Positions 51,746-62,408 of a stretch of DNA of 64,000 nt are shown one piece after another. Numbering within the stretch: position 1 is the first letter of the stretch; the number at the start of each line of letters is the position of its first letter. The position numbers and the translations under genes are program-made. Below the pieces are notes generated by a model. That model saw only the letters and a list, made by a program, of their open reading frames with translations, was not told the DNA's origin and ran no database searches. The stretch is from positions 186,001 through 250,000 of the forward strand of contig NZ_JACHLP010000002.1 of assembly GCF_014204525.1 (NCBI RefSeq), read 5' to 3'. Origin of the DNA: Roseateles oligotrophus. GTDB lineage: Bacteria > Pseudomonadota > Gammaproteobacteria > Burkholderiales > Burkholderiaceae_C.

Positions 51746-52492
51746 TCAGCCTGCCGGGGTGGTGGATGGATTCTGGCGCGCGGCAAACCATTTGCCCAGT
51801 GCCAGTACCAGCAAGGCGCCCGCAATGCCGCAGCCGTAATGCAGGGCGGGCAAGACGGTGGCGGCGGCGCCCGGCTGGGCGGCCGGCGTGCTGGGCACCC
51901 AGGCGCTCAGCGCGGGGTCGCCCACCATCATGGTGCCGGCGATCCAGCCCAGCAGCATGGCGCCCAGCGTGATGACCATGGGGAAGCGGTCCATCAGCTT
52001 GATCACCAACTGGCTGCCCCAGACGATGATGGGAATGGAGACCAGCAGGCCGAAGATCACCAGCGGCATCTGATGTGCGCCGCCCGCGCCCTGGGCGGCA
52101 CCGGCGATGGCGATGACGTTGTCCAGACTCATGACGAAGTCGGCCACGATGACGGTTTTGACGGCGGCCCAGAGCTTGTCGCTGGCCTGGATGCTGCTGT
52201 GCTCGTCCTCGCTTTCAGGGATCAGCAGCTTGGTGCCTATCCACAGCAGCAAGGCGCCGCCGACGAGCTTGAGATAGGGCAGTTGCAGGAGCGTGATGGC
52301 GAAGAAGATCAGCACCACGCGCAGGACGATGGCGCCGGCCGTGCCCCACAGAATGCCGCGGGTGCGCTGCGCATCGGGCAGCTTGCGGCAGGCCAGGGCG
52401 ATCACGACGGCGTTGTCCCCGCCCAGCAGGATGTCGATCATGATGATCTGACCGACCGCCAGCCAGAACTCGGGGCTTAGAAAGTTTTCCAT
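51746..52492 (-). CDS. TerC-family integral membrane protein
   Basis: 248 aa with about seven membrane helices. The TerC signatures are IDILLGGDNAVVIALACRKLP near the start and ADFVMSLDNVIAIAGAAQG in the middle, each with the conserved Asp-Asn pair thought to bind metal. Members export or handle Mn2+ and are linked to metalation of exported proteins or tellurite tolerance. It follows sucD downstream, as is common in Burkholderiales. I looked upstream for a manganese yybP-ykoY riboswitch and did not see one. Confidence 0.92.
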   Translation of the reverse strand: MENFLSPEFWLAVGQIIMIDILLGGDNAVVIALACRKLPDAQRTRGILWGTAGAIVLRVVLIFFAITLLQLPYLKLVGGALLLWIGTKLLIPESEDEHSSIQASDKLWAAVKTVIVADFVMSLDNVIAIAGAAQGAGGAHQMPLVIFGLLVSIPIIVWGSQLVIKLMDRFPMVITLGAMLLGWIAGTMMVGDPALSAWVPSTPAAQPGAAATVLPALHYGCGIAGALLVLALGKWFAARQNPSTTPAG

Positions 52493-52616
52493 GCACTCTT
52501 GCTTTGTTGTGCCGCGCGGCGCGCAGCGTGAAGGGATCTTGCGCCGCGGCAGTCTCGATCAACTATAAGGCCCAGGCCACGTATCGCTGGCGCCCGACCT
52601 GCTGGATGCAAGCATG

Positions 52617-52641
52617 AAAAAAAGGGGCCTGAGCCCCTTTT
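52617..52641 (-). terminator. rho-independent terminator after sucD
   Basis: AAAAGGGGC-CTGA-GCCCCTTTT hairpin at 52620-52641. On the minus strand it ends in seven T, 47 bases after the sucD stop, separating sucCD from terC. Confidence 0.92.
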
Positions 52642-52687
52642 GGTCATGGCGCGAGGCCATTTACAAGCCTCGCCTGCATGCTGTGGA

Positions 52688-53581
52688 TTACAGCAGGCCC
52701 TTGAGCAGCTTGCCCATTTCCGAAGGATTGCGGGTCACGGTGAAGCCGCACTCTTCCATGATGGCCAGCTTGGCGTCGGCCGTGTCGGCGCCGCCGGAGA
52801 TCAGGGCACCTGCGTGGCCCATGCGCTTGCCGGCAGGCGCGGTCACGCCAGCGATGAAGCCGACCACGGGCTTCTTCATGTTCAGCTTGCACCAACGGGC
52901 GGCTTCGGCCTCATCGGGGCCGCCGATCTCGCCGATCATGATGACGGCGTCGGTGTCCGGGTCTTCGTTGAAGGCTTGCATCACGTCGATGTGCTTCAGG
53001 CCGTTGATCGGGTCGCCACCGATGCCGACGGCCGAGGACTGGCCCAGACCGATTTCGGTCAGCTGTGCCACGGCTTCATAGGTCAGCGTGCCGGAGCGCG
53101 AGACCACGCCGATGCGGCCCTTGCGGTGGATGTGGCCGGGCATGATGCCGATCTTGATCTCGTCGGGCGTGATCAGGCCGGGGCAGTTGGGGCCCAGCAG
53201 CAGGGTGCGCTTGCCACCGGCGGCTTCCTTGGCCTTCATCTTGTTGCGCACTTCCAGCATGTCGCGGACGGGGATGCCTTCGGTGATGCAAATCGCCAGG
53301 TCCAGATCGGCCTCAACGGCTTCCCAGATGGCGGCGGCAGCGCCGGCGGGCGGCACATAGATCACCGACACGGTGGCGCCGGTCTGGTGGGCGGCTTCCT
53401 TGACGGTGGCGTAGATTGGGATGTCCGAGAACTTCTCGCCCGCCTTCTTGGGGTTCACGCCGGCGACGAAGGCGTTCTTGCCGTTCGCATAGGCCTGGCA
53501 GCCCAGGGTGTGGAATTGACCGGTCTTGCCCGTGATGCCCTGGGTGATGACCTTGGTGTCTTTATTGATGTAGATGCTCAT
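52688..53581 (-). CDS. sucD: succinate-CoA ligase (ADP-forming) alpha subunit
   Basis: 297 aa, normal length. The CoA-binding N-terminal domain begins [20 protein letters not shown]. The ligase domain carries GPNCPG and the phosphohistidine His256 in [14 protein letters not shown]. With SucC it converts succinyl-CoA, ADP and phosphate to succinate, CoA and ATP in the citric acid cycle. It lies 33 bases downstream of sucC and ends at a strong terminator. Confidence 0.98.
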   Translation of the reverse strand: MSIYINKDTKVITQGITGKTGQFHTLGCQAYANGKNAFVAGVNPKKAGEKFSDIPIYATVKEAAHQTGATVSVIYVPPAGAAAAIWEAVEADLDLAICITEGIPVRDMLEVRNKMKAKEAAGGKRTLLLGPNCPGLITPDEIKIGIMPGHIHRKGRIGVVSRSGTLTYEAVAQLTEIGLGQSSAVGIGGDPINGLKHIDVMQAFNEDPDTDAVIMIGEIGGPDEAEAARWCKLNMKKPVVGFIAGVTAPAGKRMGHAGALISGGADTADAKLAIMEECGFTVTRNPSEMGKLLKGLL

Positions 53582-53614
53582 ATTCGTATTCCTTGCTGGT
53601 CAGCAATCAGGCGT

Positions 53615-54775
<1,161 letters not shown>

Positions 54776-54799
54776 AGGGTTCTCGCTTTTTTGGGGAAG

Positions 54800-55402
54800 T
54801 CAGGAAGAGGAAGCAGGTAGCGCTTGGGGCGGCTCGGCGTTGGACGCCTCGGCCATGCTGCGATACCAGCGAGGGTAATGAGTCCGAACAACTTCGCCGT
54901 CACGCCGCAGGGCGTGGCAACGGTCGATCTGGAACGGCGGCTGACCGTCGGCCGAGCCTTCGCGGGTGTCGATGACGACGCCCGCAAAAGCCTGGATCAC
55001 GCTGGTCGGCAGTACTTGGCACAGCTCGGTCAGATGGGTGCAGCCCTTGGCGCCGCTGAGGCGGTCTTTGACGCCGAGGCGGAAGCCCTGCATCAGATTG
55101 AGGCCGACCAGGCGCTGGTAGGCCTCGCCATGCTGCTCGCAGGCGCCGGGGTAGGGCATCCAATGGGTGGCCGAGCCGGCCTGGAGGATATTCATCTGCG
55201 TATCGATCAGCAGATGCAGCTTCATCTCGTGTATCGGTTCGCCCGCATGGCGTACCCCGCCTGCCAAAGGCATGTCCTGGGTCTTGGTGTCCGACAGACC
55301 GGCTTCGACTTCATACAAATGGTCATCGCGTGCAAAGACCTGCACATCGATGGCGCGACGATGTATCAAGCGGCGCGGAGATGAGGGAATGGGTGAGGAC
55401 AT
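54800..55402 (-). CDS. DUF2889 domain-containing protein
   Basis: 200 aa from ATG 55402 (MSSPIPSSPRRLIHRRAIDV). The family pattern is clear: HLYEVEAGLSDTKTQDM, GEPIHEMKLHLLIDTQMNILQA, then the conserved GCTHLTELCQVLPTSVIQA. DUF2889 has no assigned function. It sits between recX and sucC, its customary place in Burkholderiales. The frame is open 23 codons upstream, but those residues are not characteristic. Confidence 0.88.
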   Translation of the reverse strand: MSSPIPSSPRRLIHRRAIDVQVFARDDHLYEVEAGLSDTKTQDMPLAGGVRHAGEPIHEMKLHLLIDTQMNILQAGSATHWMPYPGACEQHGEAYQRLVGLNLMQGFRLGVKDRLSGAKGCTHLTELCQVLPTSVIQAFAGVVIDTREGSADGQPPFQIDRCHALRRDGEVVRTHYPRWYRSMAEASNAEPPQALPASSS

Positions 55403-55592
55403 GGACGAATACGACGATCGCTGGGGCGCGGGTACTCTGGGTCGAACAGGGGTCGAGAACCAGCAGGCCACGTAGTTAGCGCAGACGGCAATGTAGCATG
55501 TTGCGCTGCGGCAAGCCTTTCATGGAACTGTCGGCGCTCGCAAACTTCGGCCGGTTTTGCACCAGGTTTGGGCTTTTTTGATCGCCCGGCCC

Positions 55593-56189
55593 TCATTCCT
55601 GCGCCGCATCCTTTCCCTCTGCCTCTTCCTGCTCCAGGGCGCGCAGCAGTTGGCGGATCAGCTCGGGCGCAAAGCCCCGCTGCAGCAGGAAACGGGTCTG
55701 TTTGGCGCGTGCGGCGGCCAGGGCTTCATGGCTTTGGTTTGGTGTTTTGCCGGCAGATGGCGGGCCGATGGCGCCAAATTTGCGCTCCCAGACGCCGCGG
55801 GCCCGGTCCAGCTCGCTGTTCTTCAAACGCTCCAGATGCTCGGCATCCAGGCTCAGGCCATGTTGGGCCAACTCCTGTTTGATGCGGCCGGCACCAAAGC
55901 GGGCCGCGCGGGCATGCAGACGCGACTCGACGAACCGCGCCTCGCTCAGATAAGACTGTGCCTGCAGCCAGGCCAGCAGCGCTTCCACCGTCTCGGCGCT
56001 CCGCTCCGGGTTGTCCTGCTCGTCCGAAGCCAACCCGCTGCCGAACTCCTTGGTGGCCGCCTCATCCTTGCGCAGGCGCTCTTGCTCCATGCGGAGCAGC
56101 TTGCGCCGCAACTCGCTGACGCTGTGCTCGCGCTGCGCCAGCAAGGCGATGGCGCGAGCCTTCAGCGACAAGGGCTTGGATGACTTCAT
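55593..56189 (-). CDS. recX: regulatory protein RecX
   Basis: 198 aa. The three-helix RecX repeats can be seen: SLKARAIALLAQREHSVSELRRKLLR, WLQAQSYLSEARFVESRLHARAARFGAGRIKQELAQHGL, and RFLLQRGFAPELIRQLLRAL. RecX binds RecA filaments and limits their growth. It is normally just after recA; here one small gene lies between. Charged inserts around residues 45-60 and 130-145 make it somewhat longer than the E. coli protein. Confidence 0.92.
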   Translation of the reverse strand: MKSSKPLSLKARAIALLAQREHSVSELRRKLLRMEQERLRKDEAATKEFGSGLASDEQDNPERSAETVEALLAWLQAQSYLSEARFVESRLHARAARFGAGRIKQELAQHGLSLDAEHLERLKNSELDRARGVWERKFGAIGPPSAGKTPNQSHEALAAARAKQTRFLLQRGFAPELIRQLLRALEQEEAEGKDAAQE

Positions 56190-56233
56190 GCGAGGTAAGG
56201 GGCAAGGCCTGCAGGCAGGCGGCGGACGCGGTG

Positions 56234-56620
56234 CTAGAAGCGTTCGATGCAGTCGCAGGCGCGCGGCGGCGGCTCGTAGGGCGCGGGCCAGTGATCGACG
56301 ATGCGGCAGATGCGGCCGGCCGCGTCGAACTCAAAAAAGGAAATACCGGTTTCCGTCTTCACGCTATCGGCTTGGCGCAAATGAAAAGCGATTTCGGACA
56401 CCGCCTGGTCACCCTCGCCCAGCAGGCGCAGCAACTCGGCCTCCCAGTCGCCCGGCCAGGTCTGGTTGAAGCGCAGATAGGCCTGGCGGCCGCGCACCCG
56501 CTCGCGGGTCTGCGGCACTTCGTAAACAATGTCTTCGGCCAGCAGCTCGGCAAAAGCGGCCCAGTCGCGGGCATTGGCGGCCTGCCAGTACTGCCTCACC
56601 TTTTGCTGGCTTGGGTTCAT
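56234..56620 (-). CDS. NTF2-like (SnoaL-type) protein inserted between recA and recX
   Basis: 128 aa. The NTF2-like cone fold is suggested by VRQYWQAANARDWAAFAELLAEDIVYEVPQTRERVRGR, in overlapping parts, then FNQTWPGDWEAEL, VSEIAFHLRQADSVKTETGISFFEFDAAGRICRIVDHWP. Such proteins are small isomerases, hydrolases or ligand binders. The gene begins 15 bases after the recA stop and ends 44 bases before recX, so it is probably co-transcribed with them under LexA control. A role in DNA repair is not known for the family. Confidence 0.85.
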   Translation of the reverse strand: MNPSQQKVRQYWQAANARDWAAFAELLAEDIVYEVPQTRERVRGRQAYLRFNQTWPGDWEAELLRLLGEGDQAVSEIAFHLRQADSVKTETGISFFEFDAAGRICRIVDHWPAPYEPPPRACDCIERF

Positions 56621-56635
56621 GGCGGGCTTATCGGT

Positions 56636-57673
<1,038 letters not shown>

Positions 57674-57712
57674 GAATTTCTCCTCGATGAGCTGGCCGGA
57701 TTATGGCGCAAT

Positions 57713-57728
57713 CTGTATGTTTGTACAG
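57713..57728 (-). promoter_or_regulatory. LexA (SOS) box of recA
   Basis: CTGTATGTTTGTACAG on the plus strand: CTG-N10-CAG with an AT-rich middle, close to the consensus CTGTATATATATACAG, 40 bases before the recA start and overlapping the likely -35. Confidence 0.92.
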
Positions 57729-57841
57729 TGGTTTTGAAAATTCCCGCGCGGGAATGTCTTGAGTCCTTGGCCGGCCGGGTTTTGATCCAAGTCAGCGCAA
57801 GTGTCTGTTGCAAATCGGTAGCAAGTGAATCCCAATGTAAG

Positions 57842-57874
57842 CGAGACCTGGCTCATGGGGTGAGCCAGGTCTCG
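57842..57874. repeat. perfect 14-bp inverted repeat
   Basis: CGAGACCTGGCTCA (57842-57855), loop TGGGG, TGAGCCAGGTCTCG (57861-57874). No T-run follows on either strand. It is midway between recA and the first pilus gene; function unknown. Confidence 0.9.
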
Positions 57875-58078
57875 GAGGGGGCTCAGGGTCCTGGCCCCAT
57901 CAAGGCGATGAGAGAACTCGTTACATGTGGACGCAAGTTCCACTCTTTGGGGGGGGTGCTGCTTTGCTGCCCCTTCAAATATCGTGCCTGCTGTTTGATT
58001 TGTCACTGCAACTAACAAGTTATGCCGGTGACCTGTCAATCAAAAACATCGAGATTAGAGAACTTAAGGGATCCATCC

Positions 58079-58360
58079 ATGCGCCAGAAGAGCAGCCAAA
58101 GAAAGCAACGCGGTCAGGGCATGACCGAGTACATCATCATCGTCGCCTTGATCGCGGTTGCTGCGATCGCGGTCTACCAGTTCTTTGGCCAGACCATCCG
58201 TAGCCAGATGGGCGGCATCGCCATGGAAGTCTCCGGGCAATCGGCGCAGGACTCCATCGATAAAGCCAAGTCGGCTGCCGACAATGCCGCAGCCGAGAGC
58301 AAGAAAAAAGGCCTGAGCGAGTACAAGAACGACAACTCTCGCGGGGGCGCTGCGCCCTGA
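58079..58360 (+). CDS. Flp-type pilin-like protein
   Basis: 93 aa from ATG 58079, with AAGGGA about eight bases upstream. A short basic leader RQKSSQRKQRGQ is followed by GMTEYIIIVALIAVAAIAVYQFFG, with the Glu-Tyr pair of type IVb pilins; prepilin peptidase would cut after the Gly of RG or nearby so that Glu is residue 5. The mature protein is longer than most Flp pilins (about 50-60 aa) because of a charged tail rich in Ala, Lys, Asp and Ser. It is the first gene of the pilus locus and the likely main subunit. Confidence 0.85.
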   Translation: MRQKSSQRKQRGQGMTEYIIIVALIAVAAIAVYQFFGQTIRSQMGGIAMEVSGQSAQDSIDKAKSAADNAAAESKKKGLSEYKNDNSRGGAAP

Positions 58361-58374
58361 TTTGAGAAGCCGCC

Positions 58375-59868
58375 ATGATCAGAACCAGCCCCCCAAGAGG
58401 CTGGTCAGCGGGGCGAGGGAGGCGCAAGCAGCGCGGGCAAGCATTGGTCTATGGGCTTTTCATGCTCATGGCCGGGCTGGCTGCGCTGTTCTTTCTCTTC
58501 AACACTGGCCAGCTCGCTCGCGAGAAGACCAAGCTCGTCAATACCGCTGACGCGGTGGCGCTCAGTGCCGGCATGATGAATGCGCGCGCGCTCAATTTCG
58601 ACGCCTACAACAACCGCGCCCTGATCGCCAACGAGGTTCTGGTGGCTCAGATGGTGAGCATCTCTTCGTGGAGCAAGTTTGTCGTCGAGCGCTCGGAGAA
58701 TCTCGGCTCGGTGTTCCCGGAATGCAATGTGCCGCCCTCGGCCGGCTGGGCGGCGGTGATCGCCGCCATTTCAACGCAGCGCAAATTTGATGTGCCTTAC
58801 GCCATCATGTGTTTTGCGGTGGTGAACTATTTAGACGAATACATCTCGGAGTTGAGAGAAATTGTGCCCCCGGTGACTGAGACCATTGTTCGTTTCGTTG
58901 AGGGGCAAAAAAGAGCCATTCAAATTTCTCAACAGCTCCTGCACGCCCCCATGGTGTTTGAGCATTTGCGCGGCGACCTGATGCAAGAGGTGGCCGACGC
59001 CAATTATGCGAACGACGGCAGCGTTAAGGCCGGCCCGCGCAACAAGGTGGAGCATTTGACACTGCCGATGACGGACGATTGGGCGGGCTTCACCTCTGCT
59101 TACAGCGGCAATCAGCGCGGCCGCTTTGCCGAGGTCACCAAGAAGGCGGCGGCCACCGATGAGTTTGTCGATAACCGCTCCTGGACGGCCAAGGCCACCC
59201 TGCCCGTGGTGGATGCCAGCGCCTGCATAGGCCGCTTCAACGAGGTGCGGCGCCGGGGCGGCACCGAGTTGGTGGGCTATGACAAATGGCAGGCCGAGGA
59301 CACCGAGTCATTCTGGGAGTGGCGGCGGCGGCGCTGGTTTGGCTGCCGCCGGGTGGAGCAGCCCATAGGCTGGGGGGCGCAGGCCGCCTATCCCCCGGGC
59401 CGGGGCTCGGCCAGCGGCAGTCCTCGCCTGGGCGGGTCGCCGGCCGACAACCCACGCGCAAGCGCAGAGGCCCGGAGTTCAAGCGGGGACTGGCATGTGT
59501 ATACCGGCCTGCCGACCTTCTACGAACTGTCGCAAACGCAGCTCAACAAGACCGAGGCCCCGCGCATGCGCATGGCCGTGCGCCTGACGCGCGAGCATGA
59601 CCAGGCCTTGATCTCCGGTGCCCGCTCCGACATCCAGCGCAGCGAGCGGCTCAACCGCCTCGACGCCCATCTGGCCGGCGGGGTGATGGCGGCCGTGTCC
59701 AGCTCCGAGGTGTTTTTTGACCGGCCTCCGGCCTCACCCAAAAACCCGCGCGGCGGGCCTTATGAGGCGGGCAGCTTGTTCAACCCATTTTGGCAGGCCC
59801 GCTTGGTCGAAACCTCGGCCGCCGACCTGGCGCTGGCGCGCCTCAAGCAAGGCCTGGCGGGCCCATGA
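58375..59868 (+). CDS. TadG-like pilus-associated protein
   Basis: 497 aa. The N-terminus KQRGQALVYGLFMLMAGLAALFFLFNTGQLAREKTKLVNTADAVALSAG, read in parts, is the putative Flp pilus-assembly TadE/G-like motif: one membrane helix, then a conserved helix. The pilin Glu at position 5 is absent (QALVY). The remaining 430 residues are periplasmic and not conserved in any domain I know; the middle has Arg/Trp/Gly-rich stretches. It begins 14 bases after the pilin stop. It is probably a minor pilin or assembly factor. Confidence 0.8.
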   Translation: MIRTSPPRGWSAGRGRRKQRGQALVYGLFMLMAGLAALFFLFNTGQLAREKTKLVNTADAVALSAGMMNARALNFDAYNNRALIANEVLVAQMVSISSWSKFVVERSENLGSVFPECNVPPSAGWAAVIAAISTQRKFDVPYAIMCFAVVNYLDEYISELREIVPPVTETIVRFVEGQKRAIQISQQLLHAPMVFEHLRGDLMQEVADANYANDGSVKAGPRNKVEHLTLPMTDDWAGFTSAYSGNQRGRFAEVTKKAAATDEFVDNRSWTAKATLPVVDASACIGRFNEVRRRGGTELVGYDKWQAEDTESFWEWRRRRWFGCRRVEQPIGWGAQAAYPPGRGSASGSPRLGGSPADNPRASAEARSSSGDWHVYTGLPTFYELSQTQLNKTEAPRMRMAVRLTREHDQALISGARSDIQRSERLNRLDAHLAGGVMAAVSSSEVFFDRPPASPKNPRGGPYEAGSLFNPFWQARLVETSAADLALARLKQGLAGP

Positions 59869-59907
59869 AGGCGGCGGCAACCCGCAGCGAAACCTGATCA
59901 CGACTGA

Positions 59908-60732
59908 ATGAAATCACTGGCAAACATGAAAACTACTTCTTTGTATCCCTCGAGTCGGGCTGTGCTGGGCTGCACCTTGCTGCTGGCCGCCTGCGGCGGC
60001 GCGGGCGGTGGCGAAAGCCCGCCACCCGCGCCGCAACGCAAAGACACGGTTCACCATGTGCGCTTGAAGACCACCATTCCGCCCCTTCTTGCGCTAGCTG
60101 AAGAATCCTGGAACTTTGCTAACAAGATGTGCCCCGGTTTCATGGCCCAAAAACCCAACCATGAGGTGTTCCGGCAATGGGAGGACATCTATTACGGCGC
60201 GGGGGCTACTGCAGTGCATACCACCACCCACACAGTTAAGGGGAACACAAGAGCAAACGCGAGTAATACCGCCATCAGTTGCGAAGTGCTTGAAGAGAAG
60301 ACACACACGATCGAGGTCTATACGCCTGCGGGCCACTGCCGGTACGACGTGATGGCGGGCACCGGTGGACTGTCCGCCCATGGCCGTGGATGTGGCACGC
60401 CTTTTGATGTTTTTGCCCCCACCAAGAACAAGCGCAGCAATTCCGTGCGGGATACGGATCGCACGCTGAAGTTCGGCGTCGAGGAGTGCAAAGTATTTGA
60501 ATCCCGCTCCGTCGATCTCGACAGCCGATTGAAGACGGAGGATTGCATACAGCTTAGGGACGATGTGTTTGTGGGCAGTTATCAAGGGGGTGTCGGTGGC
60601 CTGCAATTGAATGTGGTGGGAGATGGTCGGTTGCTGGAGGCAATGACGATGGAGAAGATCGACCGCGATCGCATGCTGCCGGACCTGCACAGCATCTTCC
60701 CGCGCAGCGTCGCGGATCTGCCCAAGCCTTGA
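59908..60732 (+). CDS. six-cysteine lipoprotein of unknown family, copy 1
   Basis: 274 aa (268 aa if the ATG at 59926 is used). Lipobox LLLAAC follows a signal peptide. The mature protein shares a clear pattern with the next gene: VHHVRLK, an FRQWEDIYYGAGATAVHTT block, SCEVLEEK, YTPAGHCRYDVM, GRGCGTPFDVFA, SVRDTDRTL, EECKVFE and a C-terminal LPDLHSIFPRSVADLPKP. Six cysteines besides the lipid-bearing one are conserved between the copies, suggesting three disulfides in the periplasm. GC is lower than in copy 2 and nearby genes. Function unknown; position suggests a part in the pilus system, perhaps in place of a TadD-like lipoprotein. Confidence 0.8.
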   Translation: MKSLANMKTTSLYPSSRAVLGCTLLLAACGGAGGGESPPPAPQRKDTVHHVRLKTTIPPLLALAEESWNFANKMCPGFMAQKPNHEVFRQWEDIYYGAGATAVHTTTHTVKGNTRANASNTAISCEVLEEKTHTIEVYTPAGHCRYDVMAGTGGLSAHGRGCGTPFDVFAPTKNKRSNSVRDTDRTLKFGVEECKVFESRSVDLDSRLKTEDCIQLRDDVFVGSYQGGVGGLQLNVVGDGRLLEAMTMEKIDRDRMLPDLHSIFPRSVADLPKP

Positions 60733-60759
60733 TGGCTTTGAATCCAAGCTCCAATCCGC

Positions 60760-61575
60760 ATGAAACCCTTCACCCTCCTCTTGTCAAAAACCGCTCTGGG
60801 TTGTGCCCTGCTGAGCGTATGGCTGCTGACGGCCTGCGATGGCAAAAGCGGCGGCGAAAGCCCCTCATCTGCGCCGCAACGCGCAGAGACGGTTCACCAT
60901 GTGCGCTTGAAGCACGCCAGTCCGGCCGCTATTGCGCTGGCTGAAAAAACCTGGGCGGCGGCCAGCCGGCAGTGCCCCAAGCTCGCGGCCAAAAAGCCCA
61001 GCCATGAGCTGTTCCAGCAATGGGAAGATATCTATTACGGCCCCGGGGCCACGGCGGTGCATACCACCAGCCAGCTTTTCACGCCGCTCCTGGCGAATGC
61101 GGCGACGCCTGGTGTCTACAGCTGTGAGGTGCTTGAGGAAAAGGTCCACAGGATAGCCCTCCATACGCCGGCGGGCTCATGTCACTACAAGGTGATGACG
61201 GGTAGCGGCGGCGATGCGGCCAATGGCGATGGATGCGGCAAGGCTTTTGATGTGTTTGCCGCCGCCCCCAATCAGCGCAGCAGCTCGGTGCGGGATACGG
61301 GCCGCACGCTGGCCTTGGGTGGCGAGGAATGCAAGGTCTTTGAAGATCGCGTTGACGACATCGACGGCCAGATGCTGATGGAGGAATGCGTACAGCCCAG
61401 GGACGATGTGTTTGTGGGTGAGTTGCATGGCGGCATCGGTGGCCTGCTGCTGACGGCGCGGGGCGTCGGGCAGGAGGGGCATGAGATGCGCCTCGAAAAG
61501 ATAGAGCGCGATCGCAAGCTGCCGGACCTGCACCGCATCTTCCCGCGCAGCGTCGCGGATCTGCCCAAGCCTTGA
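60760..61575 (+). CDS. six-cysteine lipoprotein of unknown family, copy 2
   Basis: 271 aa. Lipobox LLTAC. It is a tandem paralogue of the preceding gene, with all six extra cysteines kept (QCPKL, SCEVL, GSCHY, DGCGK, EECKV, EECVQ) and the same start of the mature part (APQRAETVHHVRLK) and same end (LPDLHRIFPRSVADLPKP). The last 60 bases differ from copy 1 at only a couple of positions, far closer than the rest of the genes, which points to recent local conversion. The stop overlaps the TadE-like start (TGATG). Confidence 0.82.
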   Translation: MKPFTLLLSKTALGCALLSVWLLTACDGKSGGESPSSAPQRAETVHHVRLKHASPAAIALAEKTWAAASRQCPKLAAKKPSHELFQQWEDIYYGPGATAVHTTSQLFTPLLANAATPGVYSCEVLEEKVHRIALHTPAGSCHYKVMTGSGGDAANGDGCGKAFDVFAAAPNQRSSSVRDTGRTLALGGEECKVFEDRVDDIDGQMLMEECVQPRDDVFVGELHGGIGGLLLTARGVGQEGHEMRLEKIERDRKLPDLHRIFPRSVADLPKP

Positions 61576-62408
61576 TGGCCATGCGAGCGATTTCAAGCCA
61601 AGGCCGGCGCCAGGCCGGCCAGGCGCTGACCGAGTTCCTGGTCGTGTCCCTGGCCTTGCTGCCCTTGTTCATGCTGATTCCGGTGATAGGCAAGCTGCAG
61701 GATCTGGGCCACCAGACCCAGATGGCCAGCCGCTATGCGGCCTTTGACGCCAGTGCGCGCAACCCCATGCAGGGCGCGGGCTGGAAGCCCGAGGCGCAGC
61801 TGGCGGACGAGGTGCGGCGGCGCTTCTACAGCAATAGCCAGGCGCCGATCAAGACCGGCGATGTGGCCGGCGACTTTGCGGGCATGCGCAACCCTCTGTG
61901 GGTGGACCCCGAGGGCAAGCCCATGATTGCCAGGTTTGCCGACATCACGGTGGACTTCGGCCCCGGCCGCCATGCGGGGCATGACGGCGCCTTCATCGGC
62001 GCCTCGGACGACAAGCCCTTCAGCCTGGTCCCGTATTTCGACGCCAAAAAACTGGGGCTTCAGTCGCCCGGTCTCTATCAGGCGAATGTCGGAATCAAGC
62101 TGGCCAAGCTGCGTGGAGATAACCGACTACTCAAGCCGTTTGATCAGCTGGATCTGTCCATGCACAGATCGACGGTTTTGCTGCTGGACCCCTGGATGGC
62201 GCGCTCGCCAGAGCAGGTCGATGAGCGCAGCAAGAAGCTGCTGCCCTTGTTGACCCCTCTCGAGGTGGTGGAGCCCGTGGTGGACTTGGCAATCACCATT
62301 GCCGAGATCGGTCGAACGCGCGGGCCGCGTTTTGGCAAGCTGGAGGAGTGGCGCGATATGGTGCCGGCGGACCGCTTGCGCAGTGCCAAGCCGCGGGAGA
62401 CGCCATGA
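61575..62408 (+). CDS. TadE-like pseudopilin
   Basis: 277 aa from ATG 61575 in the TGATG overlap; ATG 61581 is an alternative. The leader GRRQAGQALTEFLVVSLALLPLFMLIPVIGKL, in parts, has a prepilin-like Gly followed by QALTEF, with Glu at position 5 of the mature form, and one membrane helix. The rest is a periplasmic domain of about 230 residues without a known motif. It probably acts as a minor pilin that primes or caps the fibre. Stop overlaps the next start (ATGA). Confidence 0.82.
   Translation: MAMRAISSQGRRQAGQALTEFLVVSLALLPLFMLIPVIGKLQDLGHQTQMASRYAAFDASARNPMQGAGWKPEAQLADEVRRRFYSNSQAPIKTGDVAGDFAGMRNPLWVDPEGKPMIARFADITVDFGPGRHAGHDGAFIGASDDKPFSLVPYFDAKKLGLQSPGLYQANVGIKLAKLRGDNRLLKPFDQLDLSMHRSTVLLLDPWMARSPEQVDERSKKLLPLLTPLEVVEPVVDLAITIAEIGRTRGPRFGKLEEWRDMVPADRLRSAKPRETP

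Larger units (their letters stand above)
57674..58078. other. intergenic region between recA and the pilus locus
   Basis: 405 bases. Next to recA are its LexA box and a possible -10 (CATAAT on the minus strand, 57700-57705). Further on come a TTCCCGCGCGGGAA palindrome (57741-57754), the 14-bp hairpin at 57842-57874, and an AT-richer part (57960-58078) that probably holds the pilin promoter and leader. No reading frame here looks coding. Confidence 0.6.

Noticed and set aside
52493-52613. Manganese (yybP-ykoY) riboswitch before terC
   Set aside because: Looked for because terC genes often carry it; the conserved elements and pairing were not found in the short upstream stretch.
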